Shown here in pieces: positions 24,383 through 32,337 of a stretch of DNA of 64,000 nucleotides; the stretch's first letter is position 1, and the number at the start of each line of letters is the position of its first letter. The notes beneath the pieces were generated by a model. It worked only from the letters and a program-made list of their open reading frames with translations. It was not told the origin of the DNA and did not search any database. Where the stretch lies: positions 124,001 through 188,000 of the forward strand of contig NZ_JBHTKL010000002.1 in NCBI RefSeq assembly GCF_042675915.1. Direction: 5' to 3'. The position numbers and the translations under genes are program-made. The stretch is from Thalassobacillus_A hwangdonensis (GTDB lineage: Bacteria > Bacillota > Bacilli > Bacillales > Halobacillaceae).

Positions 24383-24931
24383 TTATTCAGACTCTAAGTT
24401 TTTGCTCATTTCCATGTATTTTGTAAATACGTTCGCCAATGTTTTCAATCGGTTGATGACATCCTCGTCGATCAGCTCTCCCTGCGTAGAGAAATGATTC
24501 GTATGAGTGTAAACATAGTTCGGAGTCACTAGACAACGGAAGTAATTCAGGATCGGCTTCAGTTGGTTTTCGATAACAAGGTGATGCTGCAGCGTCCCGC
24601 CATTTGCTACGATGGATACCGGCTTGTTGCGCATCGCGCGTGGAGAAATCCCATCGAAAAGGTTCTTCAATGTTCCTGGAATGGACCCTTGGAAAATCGG
24701 TGTCGCGATGATATAAGCATCAGCTTCTTCGACTTCCTTGATCAATTTTTGCATGTCATCATTGTATTGATCGGCAGGGCGGCCATCGATGAACTGCAAC
24801 TCGTAATCTTCAAGGTTCACGATGCTTGTTTCGTGCTCGTCAGTGATTTCCTTGATATGTTTTTCTGTTTCTTCCAATAGTACTTTCGTTTTATTACCAA
24901 CAATGGTACCGTTCAATAATACGATTTTCAT
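24383..24931 (-). CDS. NADPH-dependent FMN reductase family protein
   Basis: A 182-residue flavodoxin-fold enzyme. It starts MKIVLLNGTIVGNKTK, has ATPIFQGSIPGTLKNLFDGI as the flavin-binding loop, and KPVSIVANGGTLQHHLVIENQLKPIL as the next strand and helix. This is the family of azoreductases and chromate or quinone reductases that use FMN and NAD(P)H. The natural substrate is unknown. It is a single gene. Confidence 0.88.
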   Translation of the reverse strand: MKIVLLNGTIVGNKTKVLLEETEKHIKEITDEHETSIVNLEDYELQFIDGRPADQYNDDMQKLIKEVEEADAYIIATPIFQGSIPGTLKNLFDGISPRAMRNKPVSIVANGGTLQHHLVIENQLKPILNYFRCLVTPNYVYTHTNHFSTQGELIDEDVINRLKTLANVFTKYMEMSKNLESE

Positions 24932-25103
24932 TCCCTTATTCAGCTCCTTTTAGCTATGATCCGATAGTAAATGCCAATAATTATTCAATCCATTGACAAT
25001 GTTAAACGAAAGCAGGCCGATTCGCAACGAATGAACACCGCGTGTTCGAATCGTTGTGAAAATGGGAATAGTACCTATAGTATGACGAAAAGGAGAATGT
25101 GTG

Positions 25104-25385
25104 ATGTGGCGATTCTGGAGACGCCTTAAGTTCATCTTTAATATAAGAAAATCCATCCCCTTCCTGAAGGATTTCTTCCTTTCAAGAGAAGTGAAGAACC
25201 GCAAAAAAATAATTTCCGTGCTGTTCATCGTCGGATATTTTCTACTGCCACTCGATTTGATCCCTGATTTCCTCGCTTTCTTCGGAATTCTGGATGATTT
25301 GACTGTATTTACACTTGTCCTGCAGCAGATCGTCAAGATGGCACCAGAGCATTTGAAGGAAAAACATGGGTTTCTAAACGTTTAA
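25104..25385 (+). CDS. YkvA-family (DUF1232) membrane protein
   Basis: A 93-residue protein with one clear hydrophobic stretch. The DUF1232 mark is VGYFLLPLDLIPDFLAFFGILDDLTV. Function is unknown. ATG at 25104 is preferred over the adjacent GTG because AAAAGGAG is eight bases upstream. Confidence 0.85.
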   Translation: MWRFWRRLKFIFNIRKSIPFLKDFFLSREVKNRKKIISVLFIVGYFLLPLDLIPDFLAFFGILDDLTVFTLVLQQIVKMAPEHLKEKHGFLNV

Positions 25386-25447
25386 AAATGCAAAGATAGA
25401 GGAACATATAGTAACGTGAGTCAAGTATAGAATGAGGAGTGATGAGA

Positions 25448-25867
25448 GTGAGCGAAGTACTATTTACATCAAGTGCTACTGCACAAAATGGACGTAACGG
25501 CCATGTAAAATCCGATGATGGTCTCATCGATATGAACCTGGTCATGCCGACAGATGATACAGACGAAAAAGGGACGAACCCTGAACAGTTATTCGCAGCT
25601 ACCTACTCTGCATGCTACGACGGTGCATTGAACCTTGTGGCTAAAAAGAAGAAAAAAGACATCGAGTCCACTACGACAGCAGATGTAAGCTTCATGAAAG
25701 ACCCGGAGGACAACGGCTTCAAAATCGGCGTCGTCCTGAACATTGAAGTGAAGGGTGTATCACAGGAAGAAGCCGAGGAACTTGCACAAGCGGCCCATCA
25801 GGTTTGTCCTTATTCTAAAGCGACAAGAGGGAACGTGGACGTCGAATTGAAACCGAAAGCAGTATAA
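25448..25867 (+). CDS. ohr: Organic hydroperoxide resistance protein (Ohr)
   Basis: A 139-residue thiol peroxidase of the OsmC/Ohr fold that reduces organic hydroperoxides. Both catalytic cysteines are present, in AATYSACYDGALN and HQVCPYSKATRGN. The N-terminal strand is VLFTSSATAQNGRNGHVKSDDG. The GTG at 25448 gives the family's usual length and the best spacing to GAGGAG. No OhrR gene is adjacent; the MarR at 58.5 kb is not clearly one. Confidence 0.92.
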   Translation: MSEVLFTSSATAQNGRNGHVKSDDGLIDMNLVMPTDDTDEKGTNPEQLFAATYSACYDGALNLVAKKKKKDIESTTTADVSFMKDPEDNGFKIGVVLNIEVKGVSQEEAEELAQAAHQVCPYSKATRGNVDVELKPKAV

Positions 25868-25872
25868 AGCGG

Positions 25873-25899
25873 ATCCCCCACTTGATGGGGGATTTTTTA
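25873..25899 (+). terminator. Intrinsic terminator
   Basis: Stem ATCCCCCA/TGGGGGAT, then six T residues, following the ohr stop. Confidence 0.85.
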
Positions 25900-25972
25900 T
25901 TGAAGGTGCACAAAGGGTATTCATTTCCTTTTTTCCAAATGATGTGATAGGTTGGGTGAAAGGAGAGATGGC

Positions 25973-26245
25973 ATGATGCACATCACAGATGAGGCTCGGG
26001 ATTTACTCGATGAATTGCTGCATGATCTTGAAGCGGGTTGTGTCCGTGTCTATTTTTCCGGATATGAGCAAGGTGAGCCACAGCTAGGGCTGGCGCTTGC
26101 AGATCCGCACGCAGATGATGAACTTCTGAATCTAAATTCGATCCCCACGGCCATCGACAGGCGCATCCTCCATCTGACCGAGGACGTCGTGCTCGAAGGC
26201 AAGTCCTCGATTGAAGGGCCGAAATTCAAATTGATCCGACCATGA
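25973..26245 (+). CDS. HesB/IscA-like fold protein without the cluster cysteines
   Basis: A 90-residue protein. MHITDEARDLLDELL and VRVYFSGYEQGEPQLGLALADP resemble the HesB/IscA (YneR-like) fold. The three conserved cysteines of IscA are missing; only one Cys (AGCVRV) is present and it is not at those positions. So an iron-sulphur carrier role is unlikely and the function is unknown. AAGGAG precedes the paired ATGs at 25973 and 25976. Confidence 0.65.
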   Translation: MMHITDEARDLLDELLHDLEAGCVRVYFSGYEQGEPQLGLALADPHADDELLNLNSIPTAIDRRILHLTEDVVLEGKSSIEGPKFKLIRP

Positions 26246-26247
26246 AG

Positions 26248-26286
26248 AAGAACCTCGACCATTCATCTGCCGAGGTTCTTTTTATT
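26248..26286 (+). terminator. Intrinsic terminator
   Basis: Stem AAGAACCTCG/CGAGGTTCTT with a 13-base loop, then TTTTT. Confidence 0.8.
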
Positions 26287-26300
26287 TAGAAAAATTGGAG

Positions 26301-26405
26301 AGTTGTATAGAAAAGCAGCAAAGTTATACGAAAGCTTATGAAAGTTGTTCGAATAAATTCAAAAGTTGTACGAAAAAACCATAAAGTTGTTCAAATAACT
26401 TCTGT
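26301..26405. repeat. Tandem array C, five 21 bp units with core AAGTTGTACGAA
   Basis: AGTTG (or AGTTA) starts fall at 26301, 26322, 26343, 26364 and 26385, an exact 21 bp period. The first 12-13 bases are conserved and the rest drift. It follows a terminator and ends at the ribosome site of the peptidase gene. Confidence 0.8.
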
Positions 26406-26419
26406 AAAGGTGGATCCAT

Positions 26420-27058
26420 ATGAAAAGGCTTGTACTTTTAAGTGATTGGAAGCAGCCACTTCACGACGGTGGAGAAGAAAAAATCAGCAAGCTGATCGGG
26501 AAGTCTGCACCAGTATTAGGCTACATACCTTCCCAGACTGATCCGGAGCGCCGTTACTTTCAGCCGATGAAACGCAATTTCGAACGCATCGGCGTTACTT
26601 CCTATGTCTATATGGATGTCGATCAGGAATTTGATCCATGTCTGCTATCTGAATTGGAAAAATGTGATGCGATTTTTCTTTCTGGCGGGAACACGTTTCA
26701 TTTCCTTGCTTGTCTTCAAAAAAGGGATATGCTCGAGTGGTTGCGATCCTATGTGGAGAATGGCGGGGTACTGATCGGTCTTAGTGCCGGGGCGATGGTG
26801 ATGGCATCCTCTATCGAAATTGCTGAACTCGTCGATGCGAAATATGTTCATACTTCCACGCTGGATAATAATGAAGCTCTGAACCTCGTTGATTTCCATT
26901 TTTATCCTCACTGGCAGGGTACGGCCGAAGAAACACAAGCCGTCCATCAGTTTGCTCAACCGGTCATTGCCTGCGAAGACGGAGGTGGAATCATCATCGA
27001 TGGAAGTTATATGGAACATTTCGGGAAAACCACCACATTGAATTATACAAAAAAATAG
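26420..27058 (+). CDS. Peptidase E-like serine peptidase (S51 family)
   Basis: A 212-residue class I amidotransferase-fold peptidase. AIFLSGGNTFHFL and the nucleophile elbow GLSAGAMVMASS (Ser in G-x-S-A-G) match peptidase E, which cleaves Asp-X dipeptides, and related cyanophycinase-like enzymes. FYPHW supplies a candidate catalytic histidine. The exact substrate is unknown. AAAGGTGG precedes the ATG. Confidence 0.85.
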   Translation: MKRLVLLSDWKQPLHDGGEEKISKLIGKSAPVLGYIPSQTDPERRYFQPMKRNFERIGVTSYVYMDVDQEFDPCLLSELEKCDAIFLSGGNTFHFLACLQKRDMLEWLRSYVENGGVLIGLSAGAMVMASSIEIAELVDAKYVHTSTLDNNEALNLVDFHFYPHWQGTAEETQAVHQFAQPVIACEDGGGIIIDGSYMEHFGKTTTLNYTKK

Positions 27059-27103
27059 AACCCTTTAAGGTTCGGAGGGATGATGAAATTTTCTCTGACC
27101 GAA

Positions 27104-27730
27104 TCAAAACAGTGTGAACACCTTATTTGCTACATATAACGTAATCAACAGACAGAGGACACTGCTTATCCACATCATTTGCAGAGCGTGGGATTTCACT
27201 TGCTTGTCTTCCTTTGGCGCATGCTTGATGATATAGGCGAGCAGACTGGCTGGAAGACGGTGAAGTTTGAAAACATAACTTGTCAGTACAATCAGTATAA
27301 AGGTGAACGTGCCTGGCTCACCTTTTTCCAATAGACGGAAATAGTCGTCATCACCAAGGATTTCGAGCATCAGGTCTGTTTGTTCCGGGATTGTAGTGGA
27401 TGTCTTTTTCTGGGAATGGGGTTCGTAGAATTGCTGGGAGGGTGTTGTGGAACTTTCAGAGAGCTGCTCGTAGATGAAGTAGGATCGTCCGTACTTGTCT
27501 ACTTGCACTTGGAGAAATTTCAGGTTGTAGCGCTTCGGTGTTTCGATCGGTTCTTCAGAGGTGATGAGATGTCTGGAATCCTGGGAGTGATCAGTGGCAT
27601 CATATGAGGCATCCACAGACTGGTGGTCGCTGCTCGTTGACGGGGTATCTGCGTGAGAGACATGGAGTGACAATCCAGACAATATGCCTGTCCCTAATCC
27701 GACAATCAGAAGAAATGTCACACGCTTCAT
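27104..27730 (-). CDS. Exported membrane-anchored protein, unknown
   Basis: A 208-residue protein. It has a signal peptide (KRVTFLLIVGLGTGILSGL, likely cut after VSHA), then a Ser/Thr/Asp-rich stretch, a central part with FLQVQVDKYGRSYFIYEQL, and two C-terminal membrane segments (FTFILIVLTSYVF and MMWISSVLCLLITLYV). No domain is recognised. The ATG at 27730 has AAGGAGG upstream. It lies downstream of the peptide/receptor cassette on the same strand but behind that cassette's terminator, so any regulatory link is only suggested by position. Confidence 0.7.
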   Translation of the reverse strand: MKRVTFLLIVGLGTGILSGLSLHVSHADTPSTSSDHQSVDASYDATDHSQDSRHLITSEEPIETPKRYNLKFLQVQVDKYGRSYFIYEQLSESSTTPSQQFYEPHSQKKTSTTIPEQTDLMLEILGDDDYFRLLEKGEPGTFTFILIVLTSYVFKLHRLPASLLAYIIKHAPKEDKQVKSHALQMMWISSVLCLLITLYVANKVFTLF

Positions 27731-27871
27731 TTTTTTAACCTCCTTGTATGGTATACCCATAATATACCACATCCAGGCAGGGCCGTTATTGGGAAAGCCG
27801 ATGGGGAGAAAGGGAGAAAAATGCTGATTTCACTCAAAGGTTGAGAAAGGTCAACCATGAAGTGCACACAA

Positions 27872-27898
27872 GAAAAAACCGCCCCCTTCCAGACGGTT
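27872..27898 (-). terminator. Terminator of the peptide/receptor operon
   Basis: On the minus strand a stem AACCGTC/GGCGGTT, with one wobble pair, is followed by six T residues. It lies 19 bases after the peptide-gene stop codon. Confidence 0.75.
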
Positions 27899-27916
27899 GT
27901 AAGGTAAAAGGGAGAA

Positions 27917-28159
27917 TCAAGCCTTCAGCTTCCAATCTGGGTAATCTGCGTGATTTGCCAAGGATTTGAAGGATTTTGTATCCCAATCAGGGTAATCTGC
28001 ATGATTCGCCATGAATTTTATATCCCAGTCCGGATAGTCCGCATGGTTTGCGATGATGTTCCAGTCAGGATAATCCGCATGGTTCGCATAGTCGGCAGCA
28101 AACCCCGCTCCTGCAAAAAGAATGGCAAGTACCAGTGCAGCAAACACCTTTCTCATCAT
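27917..28159 (-). CDS. Secreted multi-copy peptide precursor (putative pheromone)
   Basis: An 80-residue secreted precursor. A signal peptide (RKVFAALVLAILFAGAGFA) ends at a likely signal-peptidase I site, GFA-AD. The mature part contains the nonapeptide ANHADYPDW four times, at residues 25-33, 37-45, 51-59 and 68-76, separated by short variable linkers (NII, DIKFM, DTKSFKSL). There are no cysteines. The ATG overlaps the regulator's TGA as ATGA, with AAGGAGG upstream. Phr, PapR and NprX signals are made as small exported precursors next to their TPR receptors, so a signalling role is the natural inference. The repeat count is unusual. A wall-binding or metal-binding role remains possible. Confidence 0.82.
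   Translation of the reverse strand: MMRKVFAALVLAILFAGAGFAADYANHADYPDWNIIANHADYPDWDIKFMANHADYPDWDTKSFKSLANHADYPDWKLKA
27931..28087 (-). repeat. Four coding repeats for ANHADYPDW
   Basis: The copies occupy 28061-28087, 28025-28051, 27983-28009 and 27931-27957. The nine amino acids are identical in all four, yet the DNA differs at third positions of all eight non-Trp codons (for example P as CCT, CCG, CCT and CCA). This points to selection on the peptide, not recent duplication. Confidence 0.9.
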
Positions 28160-29415
28160 TGTTCCTCCTTTCCGTAAAGATTGATGTGGCTTGCTATTTT
28201 AAAGCATTGGGAAGATGATTTATATTTTTTATTCTCGTAATAGATTTCCCCCAATAGCCTTAAAGCCTGGATATACTCTGTCCGCTCATCACTCATTTTG
28301 AAAAATGGGATGATCTCATCTACCAATTTCTCAATGAAACTTTCGGATAGGTGTGTGCCGTGAATCTGTTCGACGAGCATTGCAAAGCTGTATTGATACT
28401 TGGTATCCTGTGCTTCCAATGCTTGCTTTGCTCCTTCTTCTGCGAACTTCTCTGCTTTCTTACTGTTGCTGTTTGAAAAATGCGCTAGTGCGATCAAATA
28501 GATGGTAGGATGTGTGGCAAGCTTTTCTTTCTTTTTTATTCGAAGAGCGATATTCAAATATTCCAACCCTTCTTCGTATTTATTATTATTTATGCAGGAA
28601 TACCCCATATTATGGTATACCTTTCCTCTCATTTTGTTAGTCAAATAGTCCCCTGCCGAAAGGAGTATCTTATCAAGATATTCCTGAGCCACATCAAAAA
28701 TCCTCAACAGACTGTAATTGATCGCCATCAATAGGTAACAATCAATCACCTTCGAATAGTTAAGAGAGTTTTGATAGTTGTCGATCGCTTTTTGGGTGTA
28801 GATGATGGACTCTGCATAGGAATCGAGTCTGCTGTAAACAAGCGCGATATAATAGGAAAGTTCACTGTCATCCATTGGCAGCTCGGATAGCAGTGCATTT
28901 GCCTGTTTGAAATGGGAGAGCCCCTTTTTCAATTCACTTTCAGACAGATGGTAGATGCCGATGATTTTATGGTAGAAGAATTTGTACTGAAGGTTTGCAT
29001 ATTCATATACACTTTGCAGCAGCTTCAGTTTATTGGAGAGTTTGTCTTTTTCCATTTGGATCGTAAAGGAATAACGGAATTCGAAGATCAAATAAAGGTT
29101 GGTCAAGTCGATGTGGTAATGATTCTGCATGGATTTGGTAAGCGATTGGTATAAATCATGCATCGCTGAATCCCGGTTTTTGATGGAGTCATGCCACATG
29201 TGGAGCCGGTCATAGATGGCATTGTCAAAGGTGTCATTGACGGAGGACATGTCCAAACCAAGACGTTCCCCTAACAAATGATAAATCTCTTCACTTGGCT
29301 TGATGGAATCATGTTCGATTTTACTTAAATAGGAGACGGAACACACACCGAAAGCAAGGTCTTCCTGAGTCATCTGCTGCTTCAAACGCTCCTGACGAAT
29401 AAGCAACCCTTTCAA
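28156..29415 (-). CDS. HTH-TPR transcriptional regulator of the NprR/PlcR (RRNPP) type
   Basis: A 419-residue protein. The first 55 residues are an XRE-type HTH (LIRQERLKQQMTQEDLAFGVCSVSYLSKIEHDSIKPSEE). The remainder is helical with TPR-like motifs, such as YNKYEEGLEYLNIALRIKK-type units and a last ALRLLGEIYYENKKYKSSSQCFKIA. This is the layout of peptide-receptor regulators. TTG at 29415 is chosen because GGGGAGG ends eight bases upstream; the TTG nine bases earlier touches that site. Its stop overlaps the start of the peptide gene, so receptor and peptide are co-expressed. Targets are unknown. Confidence 0.88.
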   Translation of the reverse strand: MKGLLIRQERLKQQMTQEDLAFGVCSVSYLSKIEHDSIKPSEEIYHLLGERLGLDMSSVNDTFDNAIYDRLHMWHDSIKNRDSAMHDLYQSLTKSMQNHYHIDLTNLYLIFEFRYSFTIQMEKDKLSNKLKLLQSVYEYANLQYKFFYHKIIGIYHLSESELKKGLSHFKQANALLSELPMDDSELSYYIALVYSRLDSYAESIIYTQKAIDNYQNSLNYSKVIDCYLLMAINYSLLRIFDVAQEYLDKILLSAGDYLTNKMRGKVYHNMGYSCINNNKYEEGLEYLNIALRIKKKEKLATHPTIYLIALAHFSNSNSKKAEKFAEEGAKQALEAQDTKYQYSFAMLVEQIHGTHLSESFIEKLVDEIIPFFKMSDERTEYIQALRLLGEIYYENKKYKSSSQCFKIASHINLYGKEEQ

Positions 29416-29604
29416 AGGAAACAACCTCCCCTATAGTTTTAAATAGTATATCAAAAATACAGGTATACTGTCTGTTTTTCGACAAAAGTAGTGTAAAGCC
29501 TCCCAATGGCTCTCTTCCCATGACCAGCGCATCTTTACAGGGGAACGTATTTTCGGTAAGCTTGTAACCAGATTCGTATTATTTTTAAATGAGGGAAGGT
29601 TTTC

Positions 29605-30216
29605 ATGTTAGCATCAGGTCATCAAGTATTAGGCTTCACATTTGGATTGATTGCCGTCACGGTAATGCAAACTTTCGGAATTGTACCCGTACATACACTG
29701 GATATCGTTTTGTTTTTCGTATTTGTTTTGTTCGGCTCATTGCTGCCGGATATCGATACACCGACGTCGAGACTTGGAAGCAAGTTCTGGCGGATGCTCA
29801 TCTTATTTTTCTTCGTTACGCTGCTCGTTTATCTTTTCTTTCCGGATCTCCTCGATACGTATCGTGAGGATTTGAAAATATTCGTCGTATTGATGATTCC
29901 GATTCTGGTCATGATCCGTGGCCACAGGAAAATGACCCACTCGCTGTTGTTTCTTGCTGTCTTATTCCTGTACAGCACGATTATAGTAGAGGGGCTTGGT
30001 GTTCCGTGGTTTTTCATGTATGGACTCCTGGCAGGTGCCTTATCGCATTTTGTAGGGGATTTCGTGACAAAGAAAGGGATCCCGCTTTTCTATCCGCTTT
30101 CGAAAAGGTATTACCGCTTCTTCTTTACGTTCAGGACAGGGTCTTTGACGGAGAGGGGAATCGTCATTGCGTTGATGATTTGGAATGTATGGTATTTAGT
30201 GAAAGAGATTTTTTAA
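29605..30216 (+). CDS. YdjM-like membrane-bound metal-dependent hydrolase
   Basis: A 203-residue membrane protein with about five hydrophobic segments. Family marks are the N-terminal SGHQVLGFTFG, the acidic GSLLPDIDTPTSRLG, HRKMTHSLLFLAVLF and ALSHFVGDFVTKKGIPLFYPLSKR, together supplying His/Asp metal ligands. YdjM in E. coli is an SOS gene; the reaction is not established. GAGGGAAGG precedes the ATG. Confidence 0.87.
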   Translation: MLASGHQVLGFTFGLIAVTVMQTFGIVPVHTLDIVLFFVFVLFGSLLPDIDTPTSRLGSKFWRMLILFFFVTLLVYLFFPDLLDTYREDLKIFVVLMIPILVMIRGHRKMTHSLLFLAVLFLYSTIIVEGLGVPWFFMYGLLAGALSHFVGDFVTKKGIPLFYPLSKRYYRFFFTFRTGSLTERGIVIALMIWNVWYLVKEIF

Positions 30217-30234
30217 GATTGACGGATTTACGAA

Positions 30235-30526
30235 TATTGGATAATATTAGAACAATTCCATATTCCGCGATGAAGAAGAGGAGTAGGTGTCCGCAAACCT
30301 GAGCAGAGAGCTGATGGTTGGTGCAAATCAGCAGGAACGGGCAGTGAATGGACTTCCGAGCGATCATTCCGAAATGCTGACAGAGTAGGAATGACGGAGT
30401 TCCCACCGATATAAGGGAGGCTATAGTGATTGCTATAGATGAAGTGCGTGCACTATGGATTGGTGCGCGAATGAAGGTGGCACCACGGGAGTTCCCGTCC
30501 TTATTTTAGGACGGGGGCTTTTTTTA
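30235..30526 (+). promoter_or_regulatory. T-box leader (tRNA-Trp) of trpS
   Basis: The T-box core AAGGTGGCACCACGG sits at 30474-30488 and base-pairs with the tRNA acceptor end. Stem I has the AGAGAG and GGTGCAAATCAGC elements. In the specifier region, GTGAATGGACTTCC presents TGG at 30349-30351, the tryptophan codon. Uncharged tRNA-Trp should favour antitermination and trpS expression. Confidence 0.93.
30494..30526 (+). terminator. T-box terminator
   Basis: Stem CCCGTCCT/AGGACGGG with a six-base loop, then a run of seven T. It competes with the antiterminator formed by the T-box sequence. Confidence 0.88.
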
Positions 30527-30559
30527 TTTCTAATTTTCAAAAGACAGGAGTGAATGACA

Positions 30560-31555
30560 TTGAAGCGAAAGACCATCACAGGCGTAAAGCCGACAGGAAC
30601 CCCGCATGTGGGGAATTATATCGGTGCAATCAAACCTGCACTCGATCTTACTAAAGACGATGACCGTCAAACCTTATACTTCATCGCTGATCTGCATGCA
30701 TTGAATTCGATCCATAATGGAAAGGAATTGAAGCAGTTGACTTATGAGGTGGCAGCAACTTGGCTGGCGCTCGGACTAGATCCGTCCCGCTCACTGTTCT
30801 ACAAACAATCCGACATCACAGAATTGGTGGAGCTTCAATGGATTCTCGGCTCTGTCACCAATAAAGGACTATTGAATCGTGCTCATGCATATAAGGCGAA
30901 AATGGATGAAAATAAAGGGAAAGACCTTGATGAGGATACAGGCGTCAATATGGGGCTGTTCAACTATCCAGTCATGATGGCAGCTGATATTCTGTTGTTC
31001 CAGTCGGATGAAGTTCCCGTTGGAAAAGATAATATCCAGCACATCGAAATGGCGCGGGATATAGCACAGTCCTTCAATCGCTATTACGGAGACACATTCA
31101 AGCTGCCAGATGCGATCGTCAGTAAGGAAACAGCGGTGATTCCAGGGTTGGATGGAAGGAAGATGAGTAAAAGCTACGGCAATACCATCCCCCTTTTCAT
31201 CGATGAAAAAGAATTGGAAAAACGCGTGAAGCGTATCGTTACAGATTCCACTCCGCCTAATGAACCAAAAGCAACGGAAGACTCGATATTATTCAGTCTG
31301 TACCAATCATTCGCAGCGCCTGAGGAAACAGAACAGATGCAGCAGGCTTTCGCTGATGGAATCGGTTATGGAGAAGTGAAAAAGGAATTGTTTAACGTCA
31401 TGAACCGTACGCTTGCCGGCCCACGGAAAACCTACCATGAATTACTGGAGAATAAGCAGAAAATCGATCAATTATTACGTGAAGGAGCGGAAAAAGCGAA
31501 GCCTATTGCACGCAGGCAGATGGAAATCGTAAAAGAGCGCATTGGTCTCTTATAA
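30560..31555 (+). CDS. trpS: Tryptophan-tRNA ligase, second-type sequence
   Basis: A 331-residue class I synthetase that charges tRNA-Trp. The HIGH-like motif is TGTPHVGNYIGA and the KMSKS loop is GRKMSKSYGN. LLNRAHAYKAKMDEN and DEVPVGKDNIQHIEMARDIA differ from the B. subtilis housekeeping enzyme as I know it and look closer to proteobacterial or auxiliary types. So this could be an additional, tryptophan-starvation-induced copy. TTG at 30560 is preferred by spacing to CAGGAG; the ATG at 30554 is only three bases from it. Confidence 0.93.
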   Translation: MKRKTITGVKPTGTPHVGNYIGAIKPALDLTKDDDRQTLYFIADLHALNSIHNGKELKQLTYEVAATWLALGLDPSRSLFYKQSDITELVELQWILGSVTNKGLLNRAHAYKAKMDENKGKDLDEDTGVNMGLFNYPVMMAADILLFQSDEVPVGKDNIQHIEMARDIAQSFNRYYGDTFKLPDAIVSKETAVIPGLDGRKMSKSYGNTIPLFIDEKELEKRVKRIVTDSTPPNEPKATEDSILFSLYQSFAAPEETEQMQQAFADGIGYGEVKKELFNVMNRTLAGPRKTYHELLENKQKIDQLLREGAEKAKPIARRQMEIVKERIGLL

Positions 31556-31622
31556 ACGTCGGTGGTAAAAGTCCGTTCTCTGGTCAAACTATCCCTAAAG
31601 GACTTTTAGGGAGGAATTGCAC

Positions 31623-32303
31623 ATGAAATATAAACGCCTGAGAAAGCAGTTGAAAGAAAGAAAGCAGGAGATCGAACATGAATTGAATCAGAACGATGGT
31701 TACGGGTTCAACCGTGGCTTTGCCAGTGATACGTCGTCCGGGGAGCTATCCCAATACGACAATCACCCAGCCGATTCTGGAACAGAACTGTATGAAAGAG
31801 AAAAAGACCTGGCACTTCGAGGCCATTTGAAGGAAGAACTTTCGGATATTGAATATTCATTGAAACAGATGGATGCGGGAACGTACGGCATCTGTGAAGT
31901 GACCGGTGATGAAATTCCGATGAGTCGACTGAAGGCTTTACCGACAGCCCGTACGATAAAAGAAGCATCTCCGAATCAGCAGCGCTCCGAAGACCGTCCG
32001 ATCGAAGAGTACGTGTTGCATGACTTGGAAGAAAATTATGCGACTAATAGTGAAGAGACGGAATACAATGAGCAGAATGCATATGATCAAGTAGCATCTT
32101 TTAACGAAAGCAGCATGACCTACGATGCTTCCTCCAACATCGATAATCAGGATGGAATGGGTTATGCAGAGGAATACGAAGGCTTCGTATCAACAGATAT
32201 AGAGGGCTACACCGGCGATGCCAACGTCCAATTTCAACGCAACGTCCAATATGATCAGTACATGCACGAACAGGAAAACATCGACGAAGAAGAGCAGCAA
32301 TAA
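31623..32303 (+). CDS. YteA-family (TraR/DksA-like) protein
   Basis: A 226-residue soluble protein. The N-terminal half has a coiled-coil-like KQLKERKQEIEHEL, then DNHPADSGTELYEREKDLALR and the DksA-like TYGICEVTGDEIPMSRLKALPTART. Only one cysteine remains of the four-Cys zinc finger, which is normal for YteA. The C-terminal 90 residues are acidic and rich in Gln, Tyr and Asn. YteA-like proteins are annotated as sporulation-related. ATG at 31623 fits GGGAGG better than the TTG two codons earlier. Confidence 0.85.
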   Translation: MKYKRLRKQLKERKQEIEHELNQNDGYGFNRGFASDTSSGELSQYDNHPADSGTELYEREKDLALRGHLKEELSDIEYSLKQMDAGTYGICEVTGDEIPMSRLKALPTARTIKEASPNQQRSEDRPIEEYVLHDLEENYATNSEETEYNEQNAYDQVASFNESSMTYDASSNIDNQDGMGYAEEYEGFVSTDIEGYTGDANVQFQRNVQYDQYMHEQENIDEEEQQ

Positions 32304-32316
32304 CCGCTGCTCTTTT
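32290..32316 (+). terminator. Intrinsic terminator over the yteA stop
   Basis: Stem AAGAGCAGC/GCTGCTCTT; the TAA stop lies in the loop, and TTTT follows. Confidence 0.8.
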
Positions 32317-32337
32317 TCCTTTTTAATGAGGATGCTT

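Noticed and set aside
25448..25867. An OhrR regulator partner for ohr at 58474-58938
   Set aside because: That MarR protein lies 33 kb away and reads more like MhqR; its cysteine is in the wing-side KPCP segment, not near the N-terminus as in OhrR.
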